NCBI GenBank assembly: GCA_025174535.1
Contig: JALBUN010000020.1
Coordinates: 620,001-684,000, forward strand
Origin: Cantharellus purpuraceus
Taxonomy: Eukaryota; Basidiomycota; Agaricomycetes; Cantharellales; Hydnaceae
Reading direction: 5' to 3'
DNA: 64,000 bases
Position 1 is the stretch's first letter. Each line of letters starts with the position of its first letter. Positions 1-11,301 of this stretch are shown piece by piece. The notes below the pieces were generated by a model that worked only from the letters and a program-made list of their open reading frames with translations, was not told where the DNA came from and did not search any database. The translations under genes and the position numbers were made by a program.

Positions 1-1089
1 CAGATCGCAGTTAGCCTTGGGAGTTGGCAAGAATCGGAGGTGCAATACGACCCACCATGTAGAACAGGGGACACACTCCTTAACATGCCTTATGGCATTG
101 GAGTGACTACGAAAAGGCTTCCCGCTGGTCGATAGACATATGGGAATGATCGGTTTGCGGTACGGAAACGAATGGGAGAAAAATGATGGAAAGGCAGTGT
201 GGAAGTATTCTAATGATGGGGTCGGACTATACGTTTGGAGCAGGAGACGGCGCATGCTTATGGAGAGACAGCAGGCACCGAGGCATTGTCCGAATATCAC
301 TCACCACGTACATCCCCACTCTTCAAGTCAGAATGTCCCAAGTAATGGGACAGTTGGTCTACCTTGGAAACGTGCTGGTGGAAATGAGCGCATACATACT
401 CGAGTCGCTCTTTCTCTTGCCACCTAGCATCATGCGAAAGCCCTCGACCATCCTCGCTCGATGCAGTGGCAGACATCAACGTCGTAGGTGGAATAAGTCA
501 ATGAGTACCACGAGATGAACCCAGTCCCTTTTGATGCCATGGATGGGGCGGCTACATGTGTCTAGACGACCAGCGGACGTTGAATAAATTACGGATGTAG
601 TTGTAGAGTTCGAAGTAGAGGCGTAGCAGGACCCAGAGGCGGTGGCACTCCATAACCACCAATTGAAGGTTCAAGTTTCATATTCAATAGTGCTGAAGAT
701 CTCATTTCCAATGACGGCTCAGAGGATGTCTCCTGAGATTGCGAGGTTACACACGATGCCAGCGAGATGACTCGGGCAAAAAAGAGGTTCTGACTGAGGA
801 CGCGGCGTCCGTGATGTTGGGTCTTTGGGTCCAAAAACACATCCTCTCCCATGGTATGGTGCGCATGATCACATTTGTGTATTCTGATGCTGAATTTTGG
901 GTCCACGTTGGCGTTACGGGTGGCAGAGACCTATATTGCGCCAGATCACTGGACGCCGGATTGACCCAGGGGTTCGGCGATGCCTGTTATCGCGATCGAC
1001 TAGAATTTTGACTCTCCACTGATTGCTCCTATAGTTCATCACTCTCGTTGACAATTCTGAAATACTGTCAAGCATGTCTATACATGTAG
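1..1089. other. Left-edge non-repeat sequence, no gene recognised
   Basis: CpG-containing sequence unlike the repeats that follow. Open frames up to about 110 codons occur on both strands (for example 183-518 plus and 589-906 minus) but none has a domain I recognise, and I could not join them with convincing introns. It is probably intergenic host DNA or decayed coding sequence. Confidence 0.4.
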
Positions 1090-1275
1090 TTTTGGAATCC
1101 TTCCTAATGAGTAGTACACACATGCAAAGTCCCGACAGTATATGTAGGCGCTGTCAGCGCTAGTGATTTTCCCTCAGGTGTTTAATCTACAACTGAGGTG
1201 AGCGTATGTTATAGTCACAGTTTGTACAGTTGTACTCACTATTCCTTGTAGACTGAGAATAGTCAGATCTTAACA
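1090..1275 (+). repeat. Degenerate solo copia LTR
   Basis: These 186 bp align along their whole length with the copia LTRs at 27119-27305 and 44226-44405. Shared landmarks are TTTTGGAAT at the left (TGTTGGAAT in the others), a central CCTCAG...CTGAGG inverted pair, GTAGACTGA, and the terminal CAGATCTTAACA. Length agrees with the 180-187 bp LTRs. The flanks (TGTAG and TAGAG) do not form a clear duplication, so it is old or rearranged. Confidence 0.65.
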
Positions 1276-1593
1276 TAGAGGAGCATGAACGGATCTGCTG
1301 TCAAGTTGTGCCAATGCTCATGCAAACCACCCCTCAATGCTATGTGCCAGCTCATGTAAATAAACAGGATATGTGTCTCTTGTTCAATGCAAAGTCTCTG
1401 CATTGCTTTCAGGCACATCACTGTGTCTGCTTCATGGTAACACCACATTGCCAGGTCAGACATGACATTCAGCAAATGAACATGAATTGAAGTGACACTC
1501 ATGCCAGGGATTCTATCTGTATTCCTCTAACCAGTTTAAGATGATGTTCACATGTGCTTGCCACACTCAAATCTAATAACAAAGTGGCTACTT
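1276..1593. other. No gene seen
   Basis: Short open frames only (up to 79 codons on the minus strand). There is no match to the repeat families identified elsewhere in the window. Confidence 0.4.
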
Positions 1594-1960
1594 TGTTATG
1601 ACCCAGATCCCTGCACACATGAAATCTATACTCCATATGGAAAGTGTCACATCTCTATCAGTCTGTCCAATCATCACCATTGCTCCTGCTCATCTGTCTC
1701 CAGTTCTGCTGATGTACTAGCATCACCATAGGAACTCAGGCATCCATTCCCATTGGACTTGGACATACTCACATAAGGCCCTTGGCCTCATCCATCACTG
1801 GAGTAATTATTATTATATTTCACATATGTATTTAAGTTGCACTACTGGGGACTTCATTCCCCAGTTTAAATATCAAATCATGTCTAGGTCCTAAGTCTGA
1901 TCCTACCTACTTAAGTCACACTCCATCTCCACAATCTTAGACACTGGTATTTAGTGAGGG
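1594..1960 (+). repeat. LTR1 (gypsy1) fragment
   Basis: Starts TGTTATGACC and follows the LTR1 consensus with a short internal deletion near its start. It stops abruptly at 1960, where a second LTR1 begins with TGTTATGACT. No coding capacity. Confidence 0.7.
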
Positions 1961-2499
1961 TGTTATGACTATATTCATTAACGACCAGATCCCCATCCAA
2001 TCCACTCAGATCCCCACGCATATGAAATCTATACTCCATTTGGAAACTGCTGTCTCCATCTACCTGTCCGATTGTCACTGCTGTCTCCATCTACCTGTCC
2101 GATTGTCACTGCTGATTCCGCCCATCTGTCTCTGGTTCCGATTGATGCATCAGCATCACCATAGGAACCCAGACATCCATCCCCATCGGACTCGGACATA
2201 CTCATGTAAGGCTGTTGGCCTCAGAGACCCATCACCGGAGTAATTATTATTAGATTTCAAAATATGTATTTAAGTTGTCCGACTGGGGGCTTCATTCCCC
2301 AGTTCGAATCACACCTAGTTCCTAAGTCCAATCCTAACTCTCTAAGTCGTACTCCATCTCTGAAATCTCAGACACTGGTATTAGTGAGGGCGCAGCACAC
2401 AAGCTGAAGCCAAGTCCATTCCGACCCCCAGGATGTGCTCCGACTCCAACCCAACCTCCAACCCAATCTCTGACCCCCAATTGGACCTAGTGCATAACA
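1961..2499 (+). repeat. LTR1 copy, full length
   Basis: 539 bp from TGTTATGACT to GTGCATAACA, the same termini as the LTR1 copies at 12891, 39424 (minus) and 40931, the last two of which abut gypsy1 gag. Contains the family's conserved GGGGACTTCATTCCCCAG hairpin region in slightly altered form. No matching flanking duplication. Confidence 0.8.
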
Positions 2500-2561
2500 G
2501 AGGGTGAAGCCAAGTCTGTTCTGACCACCACAACTCCAACCCTGAAAGTCTGACCACCTGA

Positions 2562-3480
2562 TGGCATTATGCACTAGGTCTGATGGGGGGTCAGATCTTG
2601 GGATCAGAGTCAGAGTCAGAGTTGGTCATGGTGATTAGAACAGACTTGGCTTCAGCTTATGTGCTGCTCCCTCACTAATACCAGTGTCTGAGATTTTGGA
2701 GATGGAGTACAACTTAGCTAGTTTTGGATCAGTCTTAGGACCTAGATGTGACTCGATATTCAAACTGGGTTATGAGGTCCCAGATGCTTGTTCGGAATGA
2801 TGCTGTTATACAATATTCTGATGTATATGAGAGGTACATCAGAATTTTAATAATGATAATAAAAATAGAGAGTTACAATCTGGATATCTTAAATTTTTAT
2901 AAATATAAATATATATTTTATATTTTAATAAACTTTAAGAGATAAGATGTTTGTTATGGATGAATATAATTATTTATATGAATATAACAGTAATGTATAT
3001 ATCAATATTATTGGTATAATATAGAATATTTAAATATACAAATACCAGGTGAGGATTCAAGGTACATTAAATTATTTGACCAGTATAGTATAAGAAAGAA
3101 TGAGTGAAAGAAATTAGGTGTAGTGGGAGTAGAATATTCCCTTGAAGCAGTTACCACCAGTAAATGAAATATATATATATATATATATTTTTGAGAATCA
3201 TGTATGAAATATCAAAATATGTTTTAATATAAGTATATTATGTAAAATTTGAGGAAATGGGTTGTATATACATATTTGATGTATTTCTGAACAAGCGTCC
3301 CAGTTGTATGACTTAGATTGAAATCTAATAGTAATTACTCTGGTAATGGGTTTCCAAGGCTGACAGCCTTACATAAGTATGTCCAAGTCCAATGGGGATG
3401 AGTGTCTGGGTTCCTATGGTGATGCTGATGCATCTGGAGATGAATGGACAGAGAAGGTGGTATTGGTCAGATGGTGTTAC
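2562..3480 (-). repeat. LTR1 copy, inverted, split by a MITE
   Basis: Reverse-complement LTR1 from TGGCATTATGCACTAGG to about 3480, interrupted by the non-autonomous DNA transposon at 2783-3299. LTR1 sequence resumes after the transposon at the expected position (CCAGTTGTATGACTTAG). It forms an inverted pair with the copy at 1961-2499. Confidence 0.75.
2783..3299 (+). mobile_element. MITE copy A (GACGCTTGTTC family)
   Basis: 517 bp AT-rich element with terminal inverted repeats GATGCTTGTTCGGAA and TTCTGAACAAGCGTC. It is inserted in an inverted LTR1. The 3-bp target duplication CCA is seen at 2780-2782 and 3300-3302, and other LTR1 copies give the empty site (GTCCCCAGTTG). It is the most diverged and shortest of five copies. 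No transposase is encoded, so a partner in trans is required. Confidence 0.85.
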
Positions 3481-3965
3481 TGTTATGACTATATTCATTA
3501 ATGTCCAGATCCCTGTCCGATCCACTCAGATCCCTGCGCACATGAAATCTATACTCCATTTAGAAACCGCCACATCTCCATTTACCTGTCCGATTGTCAC
3601 CGCTGATTCCGCCCATCTGTCTCTGGTTCCAATTGATGCATCAGCATCACCATAGGAACCCAGACATCCATCCCCATCGGACTCGGACATACTCATGTAA
3701 GGCTGTTGGCCTCAGAGACCCATCACTGGAGTAATTATTATTAGATTTCAAAATATGTATTTAAGTTGTCCGACTGGGGGCTTCATTCCCCAGTTCGAAT
3801 CACACCTAGTTCCTAAGTCCAATCCTAACTCTCTAAGTCGTACTCTGTCTCCGAAATCTCGGACACCGGTATTAGTGAGGGCACAGCACATAAGCTGAAG
3901 CCAAGTCCATTCCGACTCCCACAACGTACTCCGACTCTGACCCAACCTCTGACCCAATCTCCGAC
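3481..3965 (+). repeat. LTR1 copy, 3'-truncated
   Basis: Begins TGTTATGACT and follows the LTR1 consensus but lacks about the last 30 bp. It ends at CCGAC, where an inverted LTR1 starts directly. Confidence 0.75.
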
Positions 3966-4486
3966 TGTTACGCACTAGGTCCAATTGGGGGTCAGAGATT
4001 GGGTTGGAGATTGGGTCAGAGGTTGGGTTGGAGTCGGAGTACGTCATGGGAGTTGGAATGGACTTGGCTTCAGCTTATGTGCTGCGCCCTCACTAATACC
4101 GGTGTCTGAGATTTCGGAGATGGAGTACAACTTAGAGAGTTAGGATCGGACTTAGGAACTAGGCGTGATTCGAACTGGGGAATAAAGTCCCCAGTCGGAC
4201 AGCTTAAATACATATTTGAAATCTAATAATAATTACTCCAGTGATGGGTCTCCAAGGCTGACGGCCTTACATGAGTATGTCTGAGTCCGACAGAGACGGA
4301 TGTCCGGGTTCCTATGGTGATGCTGATGCATCAATCAGAACCGGAGATGGATGGGCGGAATCAGCAGTGACAATCGGACAGGTAAATGGAGACGTGATGG
4401 TTTCCAAATGGAGTATAGATTTCATATGTGCGGGGATCTGAGTGGATCAGACAGGGATCTGGTTGTTAATGAATATAGTCATAACA
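3966..4486 (-). repeat. LTR1 copy, inverted
   Basis: 521 bp from TGTTACGCACTAGG to GAATATAGTCATAACA, the reverse complement of LTR1. With 3481-3965 it forms an inverted repeat of about 500-bp arms with essentially no spacer. Confidence 0.8.
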
Positions 4487-4891
4487 GATGGACTAATGGA
4501 GATATGACAATTTCCAAATGGAGTATAGATTTCACATACACAGGTCTGGGAATTAATGAATATAATCAGTCATACTACTGGAGACTTCATTCCCCAGTTC
4601 AAATATCAAATCATGTCTAGCTCCTAAGTCTAATCCAAACTATCTAAAGTCTTACTCCATCTCTGAAATCTCAGACACAGGTATTAGTGAGGACACAGCA
4701 CATAAGCTGAAGCCAAGTCCACTCTGACCCCCAAACTCTGACCCCAAGCTCTGATGCCCCCCCCTCCTCCCCACCAGACTAGTGCATAACTGCCACACTC
4801 ACTTTTACCCAATGGCATGCCCCACCATCAACTCCAAACACACACATCAAAGTGCCTGCCCCCAGCATTGGAAGGCAACACTCTACCTCCA
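4487..4891. repeat. Scrambled LTR1 pieces and gypsy1 leader
   Basis: 4487-4571 resembles the inverted 5' end of LTR1 and 4572-4789 its 3' half in plus orientation (ends GTGCATAAC). The remainder (CTGCCACACTCACTTTTACCC onward) matches the gag leader that follows LTR1 at 41473. It joins LTR2 sequence directly near 4892. Confidence 0.6.
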
Positions 4892-5162
4892 TGTAAATGC
4901 ATGTCTTAGTTCACACCATTGCACAGAACTCAACCAAGTATATTGGTTGGGCAATGTACAGTGTGGTAGTTAACTAAGTTTTTTTACTACATGTGGACCC
5001 ACATGTGTACTTGGGTCCACTGGCTTACATAATAACTATACATATGCGCCCTGTGGTGCATATATCTACCAAGAAGACAGCATTCCCTCATGGAATGCTG
5101 CATACATTAATTATGACTATATAACTATATACTATAGTAAGTAAGTACCCTGGATACTTACA
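4892..5162 (-). repeat. gypsy2 3' LTR (LTR2), truncated
   Basis: Reverse complement of the first about 270 bp of LTR2 (starts TGTAAGTATCC when read on the minus strand). It matches the LTR2 copies at 9067 and 21736 but without their MITE insertions. The part distal to 4892 is lost into LTR1-family sequence, so the element's outer target duplication cannot be checked. Confidence 0.8.
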
Positions 5163-5176
5163 CCCTCCCCTTTTTT
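5163..5176 (-). promoter_or_regulatory. Polypurine tract of gypsy2
   Basis: On the minus strand AAAAAAGGGGAGGG abuts the TGTAAG start of the 3' LTR, the position and composition expected for the plus-strand primer of an LTR retrotransposon. This fixes both the orientation of gypsy2 and the LTR boundary. Confidence 0.8.
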
Positions 5177-6740
5177 GAATGAGACTTGATCTCATTCAGT
5201 GCTTCTTAATCATACAGCTCCTTATGAAGCTGCTCTGACAAGTCGGTGTCCATATGGTCATCTTGTTCATATGATTACGTAGGGGGGCGGCTCTCTGTCA
5301 TCCCCAATGTGGTTGCAGTATCCTCATCCACTTGAATGAATGAGGAGAATGCATTTATTAAGTTGTTTGTGACCTAAACACTCAGCAAGAGAGTGTTTAA
5401 CAGCTTTACAAGCTGCTCCAGAGGTGATGCATTTAGCAAACTCCTCTAATATAGCAGCACAATCAGGGGTGATGCCTCCTGATCACCCAAACCAGAGTGC
5501 AAGCTCTAGTTTAGTATGTTCTTTGGGGGAGCGATTTCCCCAATCATACACTCCAGTGATTGAAGCATGAAAGGTGTCACCAAGAGTTGGTGAGAACTTT
5601 TGGCCACTGGTCAATAATTCCCAGTGGCCAGGATTCTAGAACATAGTCCAGAGGTTCTTCTTGAATGCAGAAGAACCCTTCTTGGGAGTGGCCTTTTGCA
5701 GCCACATCCAGATGTCCACATTGGACAAGTTCATAGTACCATCCGAGAGTATTGCACCATATATTCAAATCCCAGTTTTCAAAGCCTAAGCTCCACTGGT
5801 TGATTTTCTATTAAGCATTTACTCTCATTCGAGTCATCTGCTCCTGATCCCTGCTCAAATTGTCAATATCTGGATGAAGATCACACCATATTTCATCAAA
5901 CTTCATAGGAAGATACTACTCAAGCATATCTTCAATTTGACTACACATACATCCAGTTCCCATCACTCCCTCTGTCCCTATTTGAAGTCTACTCTCCACA
6001 CACCTCCAGCAAGGTGAAATTTTTTCAACATAAGTCACGGCCACACGACTCTTAATGCTCTTTCCACCAAAGCAGTGGAAAGATATAGTCAGCCTTCATT
6101 TTGGACCTCGATTAAGTGCGACACATATGCATCACACTTGTTGCACCCATGAGGGTGATGGATGGCAGCACCACCATGCCATCCACCAATTTCCAGGTCA
6201 TATCATATCTGCAGCACTTGTTGCCAGTGCTGCCGCTGTGGAAGTTTGTTCAACTTCCATTGGATGCTCATCTTGAGCATCCATCATCTCCCTTCTGAGA
6301 GATGACATTTTGATGGAGGGGGGTTATGCTGGTTTGAAGAAACACTGCTAGCCTTTTATGACTGAGCTCAAAAATTCTTTATTGAGAATCTTTCCAGTGA
6401 CTATGTCACATGGGTGTAATGTGATTAATTATTGCTTACCCCTTTCATGCTACTATGAGTAGCACAATGGTGAACTGCTCCCTATGGGAGCAGTTTTTTC
6501 TACCATTGAGCTACCTGTTGTTATGGTAGCTCTATCCTTATCTAGGAACTACCATTAATCGAGGTAGTTCCTCCTCCCCTCATTGAGCTACCATTATTGA
6601 TGGTAGCTCTTTGTCGCATCCCGCTAGGAGCTACCTTTATTCTTGGTAGCTCCACTTCTCCCCCTTGAGCCCCATTAGATCTTTGGGGCTCCATCTCTCT
6701 GAGAACTACCATCTATGAGGTAGTTCTTGTGCTTGAGTCA
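5177..6740 (-). repeat. gypsy2 3' untranslated region and hairpin array
   Basis: No intact frame. The segment lies between the integrase end and the polypurine tract. At 6467-6726 it holds at least six perfect hairpins in a row, including AGGAACTACC/GGTAGTTCCT (6544-6572), GAGCTACCAT/ATGGTAGCTC (6585-6609), GGAGCTACC/GGTAGCTCC (6627-6653), GAGCCCCA/TGGGGCTC (6667-6691) and GAACTACC/GGTAGTTC (6703-6726). A stray LTR4 fragment is embedded at 5803-6030. Confidence 0.6.
5803..6030 (+). repeat. LTR4 3'-end fragment
   Basis: From TTTTCTATTAAGCATTTACTC to TTTTTTCAACA this matches the last about 230 bp of the solo LTR4 at 36619-37359, with many CpG sites changed to TpG or CpA. The 5' part is missing. 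Confidence 0.75.
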
Positions 6741-6829
6741 CCCCTTGAAGTTTTAAATAATCGTCCAGAGCTTCTAGGTCCTTACACAACATGTAAGGTT
6801 CCTAGGTGACGTCTCCCAATGTCTGTAGA

Positions 6830-9066
6830 ACTTGAAATTCAAGTTCTTTATCACTTATCCATTGATGAGCGATGATTTCATCGATGGGCCACTCCTGCTC
6901 ATCATTGTTTCCAAAGTCATAAAATGACTTCGCTTCTCATTTTGGGAATCTCACCTCATCATTCACCACATACGGTTGAATGAGACTGACATGGAATATA
7001 GGCATAATGCACCTACCAGTCAGTTTGGTAGCAGTTCCAGTGTCACCATCAAAGCTTTATTATGGGCTTCAATTACTTTATAGGGCCTGATATACCTGGG
7101 CACTAGTTTGCTGGTTCTACCCCTTAGGTAGAGTCAAGTTTTTCATTGAGAGGTAGACTTTGTCACCTCTCTGGAAGGTTGGGCCTTCCTGACGTTTCTT
7201 ATTGGCATGAAACATCTGAACAACACAACTCTCTATAATTGAATTGTGTGCCGCTAGCAGGTTTGTTTGAGCCTGCTGTGCAAATCATTTGACACCCTTG
7301 AACTTGGTGTCATTGTTAATGGGCATGCCTATTCTAGGCATATACCCATAGTTAAGCTCAAATGGAGTAAACTCCATTGTTGAGCTTATGTTGGAGTTTA
7401 ACATGAACTCCACCATTGGACACTTGTGTGCCCAATCTTTCTGATCACTTTGTACAATAGTACGAAGTATTTGGCCAATAGAACAATTTGCTCATTCTGT
7501 TGCTCCATCTGTTTGCATGTGAAACACTGTGGACATGAGGAGTTTCACTCCCATTATCCATTGTAGTTCATGCCAAAAGATAGATGTGAATTTTGAATCT
7601 CAATCAGACACGATTGAGTCTGGTACACCATAAAGGCATACAACTTCTTTAAGGAATAGCCATGCTACTCCTTTTGCTGTTACACGTATGTTCATAGGTC
7701 TTATATGTACCTACGACATGAAGTGATCTATGACTACCAGTAGGTAGTCATAGTCATTTGATTTTGGTAATGGACCCATAAAGTCCATACCTATCAATTG
7801 CCAGGGCTGTTCTGGTACTGGCAAGCTATGAAGAAGCCCTATGGGTTTCTTCATACTGTCTTTATTCATTTGGCACTTCGTACATGAAGTGCAGAATGAT
7901 TTGACATTGGTGGTCATGCCTGGCCACCAGTATGACCATCAAATGTAATTTGTGGTCTTTAGTTGACCAAAATGGCCAACTACTTGGTGTGCATGGTCGA
8001 TTATTATCTCAACCAGCCTCCTCCCCTCCAGGAACACTGAGCAGGATATACAGACAACATTGCATTTGTATATATTTTTGGTCTATATTAGACCATCATG
8101 CATGCCAAATCATGCATGCTCTTTAGGTGCTTCCAGCACCTTAGAAAGGACAGTATCCTCTCTATATGTGCCTTGTACAATCTGCACGAGGTTGATCCCA
8201 TGCTCGACATGGGATTGCAATGGTGTTCCATCATCATCTGATGACATCACTCCAATGTCCTCTATTTCTTTAGAGGACTTAGAATCATTGTTCAATGATT
8301 CTGTTTGAACATTGAGTGCTTCAGCTTCTAGCACTCTGTTTACTTTTTTCTCAAGTAGTTGCCTTTGGGTGACTGCTGCTGTCCTGATCTCAATGAACCA
8401 TTCCGTGGGGAGCAGTTCTCCTTCAGAGTCAAGATGTACATCTGTGCTCATGTAGATGTAGTTGGGATGACTCTCTGTTGGGAAGTCATCAGCATAGTAG
8501 CATGACAGACAGTCCGCTACTTTGTTCTCTACCCTGTCTATATGCAGGGTAGTAAAGTTGAAATGGGATAAGAACTCCCACCACCTAATCTGTCCAGGAG
8601 ACAGGTTCTTTTGGGTCTTGAAGTATTTGAGACCCTTGTGATCAGTTACTAGGACAAACTTTTGTCCTAGTAGCTTATCTTCCCATCTCATTAGGGCTTG
8701 AAGCATGGCTATGGTCTTGTACTCATGAGTCTTATAGTGCTGTTGTGCAGCACTAAATTTCTTGGATAGGAATCTGACAGACTGACAGGTCTGCCATTCT
8801 TTTCCTTGTCCATAGACGGCTCTGACTCCAGTCTTGGAGCCATCAGTAATAATCCAAATAGTATCAGGGCTATTGACATTGATGGGCTTCAATATTGGAG
8901 CCCTACATGCTAGGAGCTTGATGCTTTTGAAGCATTTCTCCAGCAGTGGCATCCATAAGAATGGATGATTATTACAAGCACAACCTGATAAAGGGGTTGT
9001 GTATGTGGTTATATCTGGCATATAGTGTGCCAGATACTGCACTAGTCCAAGAAAACATTGGACTTC
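6830..9066 (-). pseudogene. gypsy2 pol, RT end / RNase H / integrase
   Basis: This is the downstream half of a Ty3/gypsy polyprotein read on the minus strand. 9042-8110 is a 310-codon open frame with the end of the reverse transcriptase (FLGLVQYLAHYMPDITTYT begins just upstream) and RNase H (IITDGSK, VLVTDHKGLKYF, NKVADCLSC). 7917-7711 carries the integrase zinc-binding part (CTSCTKCQ) and catalytic start MDFMGPLP. Homology continues with stops to about 6950 (GVPDSIVSD, EFMLNSNISS, KRGDKVYLS-like). The upstream half of the same family is at 18005-21735 on the same strand, with about 70 residues missing between. A plus-strand LTR2 at 9067 breaks the frame. Confidence 0.85.
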
Positions 9067-10062
9067 TGTAAGTACCCAAGGTACTTACTTACTATAACAT
9101 ATAAGTACAATTAATATATGCAGTATTCCCTAAAGGAATGCTGCCCTCTTGGTAGATATATGCACCCATAGGGTGTATATGTATAGTTATTATATAAGCC
9201 AGTGGACCCAGTACATATGTGGGTCCACATATAGTAGACAGAACTTAGATGCTTGTTCAGAATCATGTCAGTATACAATATTCTGATGTATATCTCATAT
9301 ACATCAGAATTTCAATGATACATAAAGCCAGGGAGTTACAATTTGGATATCTCAAAAGCTTTCAGATGTGTGAAATTTTCATAAATATAAACATATATTC
9401 TATATTTTAATAAACTTTAAAAGATAAGATATTTAGTTGAGATGAACATAATTATTTACATGGATATAATAGGAATGTATGTATCAATATAATTGGTATT
9501 ATATAGGGTATTTAGATATACAAATACCAGGTGGGGATTAAAGATAGTTCAAATTATATTACAAGTATTGTATAAGAAAGAATCAATGATATTTGGATGT
9601 TCCCTCAAGAGAGTTGCCACCACTAAATGGGGAAAAAAGAATTATTTTTGAGAATTATGCCAAAATATCAAAATATGTTTTTAATCTAGTATATTGTGTA
9701 AAATTTGAGAATCATATTGAAATATGAAAATAAGTTTTAATCTAAGTGTGTTGTGTAAAATTTGAGGAAAATAGGTTGTATATACATATTTGTTGTATTT
9801 CTGAACAAGTGTCTTAGACACTACCACACTGTACAACACATTGCCCAACCAATACACTTGGTTGAGTTCTGTGCAACGATGTGAACTAAGACACCCATTT
9901 ACACTTTTTTGAACTTCCAAAGGAAGAATCAATTGATTCTTCCTCATTATTGAAGTTTTCCAGTCAATACTAGAAAACCAGCTGTTGCTGGTGTACAGAC
10001 ACATACCAACCCCAGTTGCTCATATAAGTGAGCAACTAGTAAACCAACTTAGTTAGTCTACA
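9067..10062 (+). repeat. LTR2 (gypsy2 LTR) carrying MITE B
   Basis: Starts TGTAAGTACCC, ends GTTAGTCTACA (TGTA...TACA inverted ends), 996 bp including a nested MITE; about 427 bp without it. It matches the inverted LTR2 at 21736-22733. It is followed by gypsy2 leader sequence, so it was a 5' LTR. It interrupts the minus-strand gypsy2 pol. Confidence 0.85.
9248..9813 (+). mobile_element. MITE copy B
   Basis: 566 bp, termini GATGCTTGTTCAG and CTGAACAAGTGTC, inserted in LTR2. Target duplication TTA at 9245-9247 and 9814-9816. The unoccupied LTR2 at 4892-5162 (minus strand ACTTAGTTAACTACC) shows the empty site. Non-coding. Confidence 0.88.
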
Positions 10063-10716
10063 AAGATAGAAGAAAGAAAGGAGTCATCATAATGATGACT
10101 CACAGTAGAGTGAGTTGTGCTGGCAGTGCACAGGACATCATAAATGATGAATGGCAGCACATAGCCAGCAGCAGAAGCCCCCAGGAAGGGGAGCTAGACC
10201 TTAGAGAAGTCGCAGGGACTTCTCATAAGGAAGACTCTAGAAGAGAGTCACCGTGATTGTGAGACTGCACAGATGATCACACAATAGATTGTCTGTCAAA
10301 CAAGAACCCCTCATCAAGTGGTTCTCTGGTTAGAGAAGAAAGAAGGAGACAGCCACCCACTGCCTCCACCGTTCCTAAAGCAAAGGAATGTGCTCAATAT
10401 ACAAGCACAAGCAGAAGTAGCAATACTTCTACTAGGGAATCGTGCAGCACAGAGTGGCATAAAACCCACAGGTCAATGGCAAGATTGACTGAACAACTCA
10501 TGCATAATCAACATGAGATGAAGAGCATTAGCAAAGCTAGTGCTCAGGCAGCTAAGATGGCTGCTGAAGCAGGGCATGCTGCCACTACTATGGGGCAGCA
10601 AATAGCAGAGCTATTAAAATTGCTCCAAGAGAACTCTGAGTGACACAAGTTGCATTGTTGAAGATCAGATTCTCAACAAGAATCTGAATCCAGAGAGTCT
10701 GGACCTCCCTGGGGTA
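10063..10716 (+). pseudogene. gypsy2 leader and gag N-terminus, plus-strand copy
   Basis: This begins directly after the 5' LTR2 with a purine-rich leader, then a frame starting MTHSRVSCAGSAQDI near 10091. It is Ser/Arg-rich with a later heptad-like stretch (KASAQAAKMAAEAGHAATTM) and is interrupted by stops. It corresponds to 21735-21090 on the minus strand. It ends where an LTR3 fragment begins at 10717; the companion copy continues, so this is a truncation by insertion. Confidence 0.7.
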
Positions 10717-10870
10717 TGTTTTGGAACCTGCAAAATTATGGTGTTAGGGCAAACTCTAAATCACCACAATTCCATGAATGAACAGCTGAGAAGAATATCA
10801 AATCCTACTGCAGCACAACTCCAGAAACAATTTAACACCTGTACTTTGGTTACAATCCATTGTAATGGTC
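10717..10870 (-). repeat. LTR3 end fragment
   Basis: From TGTTTTGGAACCTGC this matches the terminal 154 bp of LTR3 (compare 29445, 31474 and the reverse of 38745). It breaks off at TGTAATGGTC into unrelated purine/pyrimidine-rich sequence. Confidence 0.75.
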
Positions 10871-11301
10871 CCACATTATCTTCTTCAGCCGCACCCATCG
10901 CAAATAATGGCCATGACCACAGATATAACAGCAAGTCCACTGGAGGGACAGTTGTCAGATGGGTCCGTGTGATTGAGATAATGGTGACCTTGGAGGTTCC
11001 TGCCCATATTGGCACACTTGGACTCCCTGGGTGACTAATCGCCCCTGCCCCAGTCACCTCCTCCTCTACCTCCATGGTGGCTTCTAGCTTGTCTGCCTGC
11101 TCCTCCACTTCCTTCAGCCTTGCAGCCTCCATCATGGCCACAGGCTCCTTGACCCTGCATGCTCGCTCAGCCTTCACTTCTTCCTCCTTCCATCTCCATT
11201 CCACCTCCACATCCTCCTTCCGTCTCCACCTCCACCTCCTCCTTCCATCTCCATTCCATCTCCACCTCCTCCTTCCATCTCCGCTCCTCCTCCTCCTCCT
11301 T
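10871..11301 (-). pseudogene. Glu/Lys-rich coding-like sequence, left part
   Basis: The minus strand reads as a charged, probably coiled-coil sequence (for example EEVKAERACRVKEPVAMMEA) followed by a low-complexity purine tract (GGA/GAA repeats). The same low-complexity sequence resumes at 12595 beyond the solo LTR6. No domain is recognised. It may be a captured host gene fragment. Confidence 0.4.

Noticed and set aside
183..518. 111-codon plus-strand frame near the left edge
   Set aside because: No recognisable domain, and overlapping frames of similar length in other phases.
10761..11210. 149-codon minus-strand frame as one gene
   Set aside because: It runs from a Glu-rich fragment straight into LTR3 sequence, so the second half is a read-through.
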